DNA of 64,000 bases, taken from the NCBI GenBank assembly GCA_014651175.1, contig BMWJ01000008.1:124001-188000 (forward strand), given 5' to 3'. A model generated the notes under the pieces. The model made no database searches, was not told the DNA's origin, and was given only the letters and a program-made list of their open reading frames with translations. How positions within the stretch are numbered: the first letter of the stretch is position 1; each line of letters begins with the position of its first letter. Made by a program: the position numbers and the translations under genes. Source of the DNA: Streptomyces clavifer (GTDB lineage: Bacteria; Actinomycetota; Actinomycetes; Streptomycetales; Streptomycetaceae). Positions 60,432 through 64,000 of the stretch are shown here, piece after piece.

Positions 60432-61229
60432 ATGACCGCACCCGTCTGGGATCCGCAGCAGTACCTGCGCCACGCGGACCACCGCACCCGGCCCTTCCGC
60501 GACCTCCTGGCCCGGATCGGCCCCCTTCCCCACCCCGGCGCTCCCCGCATCGCCGACCTCGGCTGCGGCGCGGGCAACGTCACCGTCCTGCTGGCGGCCC
60601 GCTGGCCGCAGGCCCGCATCACCGGTTACGACAACTCCCCGGAGATGCTGGAGAGGGCCCGCGGCCACGCGGGCGCCCGGCTGGACTTCGCCGAGGCCGA
60701 CGCCGCGACCTGGGTACCCGGCGAGACGTACGACCTGATCGTCTCCAACGCCCTGCTCCAGTGGGTTCCCGACCACGCCGTCCGCTTTCCCCTCTGGCTC
60801 GACGCCCTCGCGCCCGGAGGCACCCTCGCCTTCCAGGTCCCCGGCAACTTCGACGCCCCCAGTCACACCCTGATGCGCGAGCTGGCGGACTCCCCGGCCT
60901 GGCGGGACCGCCTCGGCGGCCTGCTGCGCCACGGGGACGCGGTGCTCGACCCCGAGCGGTACCTGGAACGCCTGACGGCACCGGGCCGCACCGTGGACGT
61001 CTGGGAGACCACCTACCTGCACCTGCTGCCCGGCGAGGACCCCGTCCTGGACTGGGTCAAGGGCACCGGCCTGCGCCCGGTCCTCACCGCCCTGGCCGAC
61101 GACCCGGCAGCCCGCGACGCCTTCCTCGGCGCATACCGCGCCCTGCTGCGCGACGCCTACCCGGCGGGCCCGCTCGGCACCGTCTTCCCGTTCCGCCGGA
61201 TCTTCGCGGTGGCCAGGGCTGCCGGGTGA
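60432..61229 (+). CDS. tam: Trans-aconitate 2-methyltransferase-like SAM methyltransferase
   Basis: A 265-residue class I SAM methyltransferase. VWDPQQYLRHADHRTRPFRDLLARI at the N-terminus, IADLGCGAGNVTVLLAARWP (SAM loop) and SNALLQWVPDH are the pattern of trans-aconitate 2-methyltransferases, which detoxify an inhibitor of aconitase; FQVPGNFDAPSH is also typical. ATG 60432 is supported by the promoter spacing. Divergent control by MarR is likely. Confidence 0.85.
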   Translation: MTAPVWDPQQYLRHADHRTRPFRDLLARIGPLPHPGAPRIADLGCGAGNVTVLLAARWPQARITGYDNSPEMLERARGHAGARLDFAEADAATWVPGETYDLIVSNALLQWVPDHAVRFPLWLDALAPGGTLAFQVPGNFDAPSHTLMRELADSPAWRDRLGGLLRHGDAVLDPERYLERLTAPGRTVDVWETTYLHLLPGEDPVLDWVKGTGLRPVLTALADDPAARDAFLGAYRALLRDAYPAGPLGTVFPFRRIFAVARAAG

Positions 61230-61233
61230 GCGC

Positions 61234-61836
61234 TCAGAGCCGGTCGAGAGCTTCCGGCGAGATGTCGACGTCGACGGGGAACGGGACCCCGGTCTTGAGC
61301 CGGTCGTGGTGGATGCCCGTCAGGGCGTACGCCTTGTTCACCGGGTCCAGCTCGTAGACCCGCACGACCGGGCGGCGGTCGCTGCCGGCCATCTCGACCA
61401 GCCAGAAGTTCGGAATGCCGGCCGCCGCGTACTTCTGGGGCTTGGTGTCACGGTCCCGGGCCTCGGAGTCCGGCGAGACCACCTCGACGGCGAGCAGCAC
61501 GTCAGCGGCCTCGAAGCGGGTCTGCTCCCGGCCGGTGACCGCTTCCGCCCGGACGACGGAGACATCCGGCTCCGGCCCGTTGCGGCGGTCGAGGACCACG
61601 GTCATCTCGCGCACGACCTTCAACTCGCGGGGCGCACCGCTGCGCAGCCCGTAGGTCAGCAGGTCGATCATGAGGCTGTGAAAAATGCGCTGCGGACTCA
61701 CAAAAATCAGGCTCCCGTCGAGCAATTCCGTGTGCGGCGGGAGATCGGGCAGCGTGAACAGGTCGTCCACGGTGTATCCGTCCTGCGGGGGCACCGGCCA
61801 GCGGCTGCTGTGCCCGGTGATCGGCTCGGCGGTCAT
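61234..61836 (-). CDS. Uma2-family restriction-endonuclease-fold protein
   Basis: A 200-residue DUF820/Uma2 protein with a PD-(D/E)xK nuclease fold. GPEPDVSVV carries the Asp, VLLAVEVVSPDSEARDRDTKPQKYAAAGIPNFWLV the Glu and Lys of the active site. These proteins are very numerous in Streptomyces and cyanobacteria; their biological role is unclear. GGGAGGAACC precedes ATG 61836. The stop lies 4 nt from the end of the convergent tam-like gene. Confidence 0.88.
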   Translation of the reverse strand: MTAEPITGHSSRWPVPPQDGYTVDDLFTLPDLPPHTELLDGSLIFVSPQRIFHSLMIDLLTYGLRSGAPRELKVVREMTVVLDRRNGPEPDVSVVRAEAVTGREQTRFEAADVLLAVEVVSPDSEARDRDTKPQKYAAAGIPNFWLVEMAGSDRRPVVRVYELDPVNKAYALTGIHHDRLKTGVPFPVDVDISPEALDRL

Positions 61837-61927
61837 GGTTCCTCCCATGGACGGGATTCTGTGCCCTGCCGACCACACTACGGCCGCGAATCCGCAGGCG
61901 TCATCACAACGGGTGACGCGCCGGGCG

Positions 61928-62614
61928 TCAGCTCTTGCGGTGGCCGATCAGCCGCGGCTTCGACTCCAGGTTCTCCAGCCCGTGCCAGGCCAGATTCACC
62001 AGATGAGCCGCGACCTCCGCCTTCTTGGGCTTGCGGACGTCCAGCCACCACTGGCCGGTCAGGGCGACCATGCCGACCAGGGCCTGCGCGTACAGCGGGG
62101 CCAGCTTCGGGTCGAAGCCCCGGGCCTTGAACTCCATGCCCAGGATGTCCTCGACCTGCGTCGCGATATCGCTGATCAGCGAGGCGAACGTACCCGTGGA
62201 CTGCGCGACCGGGGAGTCGCGCACCAGGATCCGGAAGCCGTCCGTGTACGTCTCGATGTAGTCGAGCAGTGCGAACGCCGCCTGCTCCAGCAGCTCCCGC
62301 GGGTGACCCGCCGTGAGCGCGCCGGTCACCAGGTCCAGCAGTTGGCGCATCTCGCGGTCGACGACGACGGCGTACAGGCCCTCCTTGCCCCCGAAGTGCT
62401 CGTAAACCACCGGCTTGGAGACCCCGGCGCGTGCCGCGATCTCCTCCACCGACGTGCCCTCGAAGCCCTTGTCGGCGAACAGGGTGCGGCCGATGTCCAG
62501 CAGCTGTTCGCGGCGCTCCTTGCCGGTCATCCGGACCCGCCGGGTCCGGCGGGTGGGGGCAGGTCTGCTCTTCTCGCCGCTGGTGCTTCCGTCGGTCGCC
62601 ACGTCGTCAATCAT
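61928..62614 (-). CDS. TetR-family regulator of the desaturase operon
   Basis: A 228-residue TetR protein with a 30-residue charged N-terminal extension. The HTH is TSVEEIAARAGVSKPVVYEHFGGKEGLY; the ligand domain has a long hydrophobic helix set (YAQALVGMVALTGQWWLDVRKPKK). ATG 62614 overlaps the desaturase stop by 4 nt, so they are one operon. It probably senses acyl-CoA or fatty acid and represses the operon through the tandem sites at 63644-63670. Confidence 0.9.
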   Translation of the reverse strand: MIDDVATDGSTSGEKSRPAPTRRTRRVRMTGKERREQLLDIGRTLFADKGFEGTSVEEIAARAGVSKPVVYEHFGGKEGLYAVVVDREMRQLLDLVTGALTAGHPRELLEQAAFALLDYIETYTDGFRILVRDSPVAQSTGTFASLISDIATQVEDILGMEFKARGFDPKLAPLYAQALVGMVALTGQWWLDVRKPKKAEVAAHLVNLAWHGLENLESKPRLIGHRKS

Positions 62615-63597
62615 GCAGGGTCGGCAGCCACGGGCTTGCGCCGGGAGTCGATACGAGAGGCATCGGGCCACCGCACGTCGTGCGCCCAGCCCGCCTGCTC
62701 GAACCAGCGGATCAGCCGGGCGCTCGAATCGATCTGTCCCCGCATCACCCCGTGCCGGGCGCTCGTCGGGTCCGCGTGGTGCAGGTTGTGCCAGGACTCG
62801 CCGCACGAGAGGACCGCCAGCCACCACACGTTCCCGGACCTGTCGCGGGACTTGAAGGGGCGCTTGCCGACCGCGTGGCAGATCGAGTTGATCGACCAGG
62901 TCACATGGTGCAGCAGCGCGACGCGGACCAGGGAGCCCCAGAAGAACGCGGTGAACGCACCCCACCACGACATCGTCACCAGACCCCCGACCAGCGGCGG
63001 GATCGCCAGCGAGATGATGGTGAAGGTGAGGAAGTGACGCGAGATCGCGCGGATCGCGGGGTCCTCGACCAGGTCGGGAGCGTACTTCTGCTGCGGCGTC
63101 TGCTCCTCGTTGAACATCCAGGCGATGTGGGCCCACCACAGGCCCTTCAGCAGGGCCGGCAGGTTCTCGCCGAACCGCCACGGCGAATGCGGGTCGCCCT
63201 CGGCGTCGGAGAACCGGTGGTGCTTGCGGTGGTCGGCCACCCAGCGCACCAGCGGGCCCTCCACCGCCATCGAGCCCGCGACGGCCAGGGCGATGCGGAG
63301 CGGGCGCTTCGCCTTGAACGAACCGTGGGTGAAGTAGCGGTGGAAGCCGATGGTCACGCCGTGGCATCCGAGGTAGTACATGCCGACCAGCAGACCCAGG
63401 TCGAGCCAGCTGACACCGCGGCCCCAGGCCAGCGGGACCGCCGCCACCAGGGCCGCGAACGGCACCACGATGAAGATCAGCAGCGCGATCTGCTCGATCG
63501 AACGCTTCTTGTCGCCGCCGAGCGTGGCGGAGGGAGGTGTGGAGCCGCCTGCCGCCGTGGGCAGGCCGTCGTCGATCACGTCGGGGCTGGTGGGCAT
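62611..63597 (-). CDS. Acyl-CoA (delta-9 type) fatty acid desaturase
   Basis: A 328-residue membrane di-iron desaturase. The three His boxes are HRYFTH, HRKHH and HNLHH, in the order and spacing of stearoyl-CoA-type desaturases, with membrane segments before box 1 (LIFIVVPFAALVAAVPLAW) and between boxes 2 and 3. It introduces a double bond into membrane acyl chains and adjusts fluidity. GGGGGACG precedes ATG 63597. It is co-transcribed with the TetR gene. Confidence 0.93.
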   Translation of the reverse strand: MPTSPDVIDDGLPTAAGGSTPPSATLGGDKKRSIEQIALLIFIVVPFAALVAAVPLAWGRGVSWLDLGLLVGMYYLGCHGVTIGFHRYFTHGSFKAKRPLRIALAVAGSMAVEGPLVRWVADHRKHHRFSDAEGDPHSPWRFGENLPALLKGLWWAHIAWMFNEEQTPQQKYAPDLVEDPAIRAISRHFLTFTIISLAIPPLVGGLVTMSWWGAFTAFFWGSLVRVALLHHVTWSINSICHAVGKRPFKSRDRSGNVWWLAVLSCGESWHNLHHADPTSARHGVMRGQIDSSARLIRWFEQAGWAHDVRWPDASRIDSRRKPVAADPA

Positions 63598-63913
63598 GGG
63601 CGCGTCCCCCGTGGGGTGAGGAAATGTGACGGAATGAGCGGTCTACGCATCCGTAACCTACGGCAACGTAAGTATGTCAGCGGGGAGGCCCGCAGTACGA
63701 GAGCGCCGCCGTCACGACCCTTGCGGCGTCAGGACCGTGCCCCCGGGACGAACCGCCCCCCAGGGCAACGAGCACGCCGGGCTCCAGGACACCTATCCTG
63801 GGTGGGTCGGACAGCGCGGTCCGCACTCTGCTTTCCCGGGGGTGACGTCAGCACCGCGACAGCCCCGGACCCCTGTGACAGAAGTGCTCAACCACTGCAA
63901 GGAGCCGCACACT
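63598..63913. promoter_or_regulatory. Divergent control region between desaturase and ppc
   Basis: Two TACG-N4-CGTA palindromes (63644-63655 and 63659-63670), 15 bp apart, lie 47 bp or more from the desaturase start. On the ppc side TATCCT (63794-63799) is a possible -10 lying inside the inverted repeat CCAGGA/TCCTGG (63784-63801). AAGGAG (63899-63904) is the ribosome-binding site of ppc. No small gene is seen. Confidence 0.6.
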
Positions 63914-64000
63914 GTGAGCAGTGCCGACCAGACCCCTGCCGCCGGAGCCGAACTGCGGGCCGACATCCGCCGCCTCGGTGACCTGCTGGGCGAGACCCTC
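63914..64000 (+). CDS. ppc: Phosphoenolpyruvate carboxylase, N-terminal fragment
   Basis: The window ends after 29 codons: GTG start, then SSADQTPAAGAELRADIRRL and GDLLGETL, the typical actinobacterial Ppc N-terminus (RADIRRLGDLLGETL). AAGGAG lies 9 nt upstream. The enzyme carboxylates phosphoenolpyruvate to oxaloacetate to refill the citric-acid cycle. The call rests on the short N-terminal match. Confidence 0.8.
   Translation, partial: MSSADQTPAAGAELRADIRRLGDLLGETL

Overview
The window is about 72% G+C, with actinobacterial start-codon habits (many GTG and TTG starts), 4-nt ATGA/GTGA gene couplings and several leaderless promoters. Gene content (SsgA-like protein, SepX/GlpR-type membrane protein, protein O-mannosyltransferase, tatD-rpf-rsmA-ispE locus, galTEK, tricorn-type protease, LuxR-type orphan regulators) points to a Streptomyces chromosome, core-region side. 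No similarity search was possible; names rest on motifs and gene order.

Layout. 1-4.5 kb: galU tail, molybdenum-cofactor genes moeA/glp, moaC, moaB, a RimJ-like GNAT and a SepX/GlpR membrane protein, an order resembling the corynebacterial Glp-GlpR division module. 4.6 kb: tRNA-Ala(CGC) with its terminator. 4.7-12.0 kb: an accessory island next to the tRNA. It holds a 60-bp inverted repeat (58/60) enclosing a gene-transposase fusion relic, an SDR and its divergent MarR regulator. Further on, a low-GC 836-codon DUF4157 metalloprotease-like gene lies between two decayed transposase relics. 12.1-16.7 kb: membrane protein, hydrolase, acetyltransferases, a methyltransferase broken by one in-frame stop, and exoA. 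16.7-21.2 kb: MerR regulator divergent from a Baeyer-Villiger-type monooxygenase, hydrolase and SDR cassette. 21.3-28.0 kb: tricorn-like protease, TetR with two matching operators, a 17-bp tandem repeat and an MMPL exporter.

28.1-34.1 kb: SsgA-like protein and a CbiMN-CbiQ-CbiO metal transporter preceded by a Nur-like box (suggesting nickel), then a serine hydrolase, SDR and zinc-ribbon protein. 34.2-38.3 kb (minus strand): YbaK deacylase, penicillin-binding protein and protein mannosyltransferase. 38.4-43.3 kb: rsmI, a zinc-ribbon protein, tatD, a cut-down Rpf-locus protein, rsmA and ispE. 43.3-47.5 kb: acyltransferase, YoeB toxin relic, lipoprotein and ABC-F protein. 47.6-53.5 kb: three tandem membrane-anchored PQQ-type beta-propeller paralogs. 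53.8-59.9 kb: two LuxR-type regulators flank the galTEK operon and a GNAT gene. 59.8-64.0 kb: MarR/Tam pair, Uma2 nuclease-fold protein, desaturase-TetR operon with tandem operators, and the start of ppc.

The parts least explained are the DUF4157 protein with its unknown 530-residue C-terminus, the inverted-repeat module, the three-propeller locus, the truncated Rpf-locus gene and several unassigned operator arrays.
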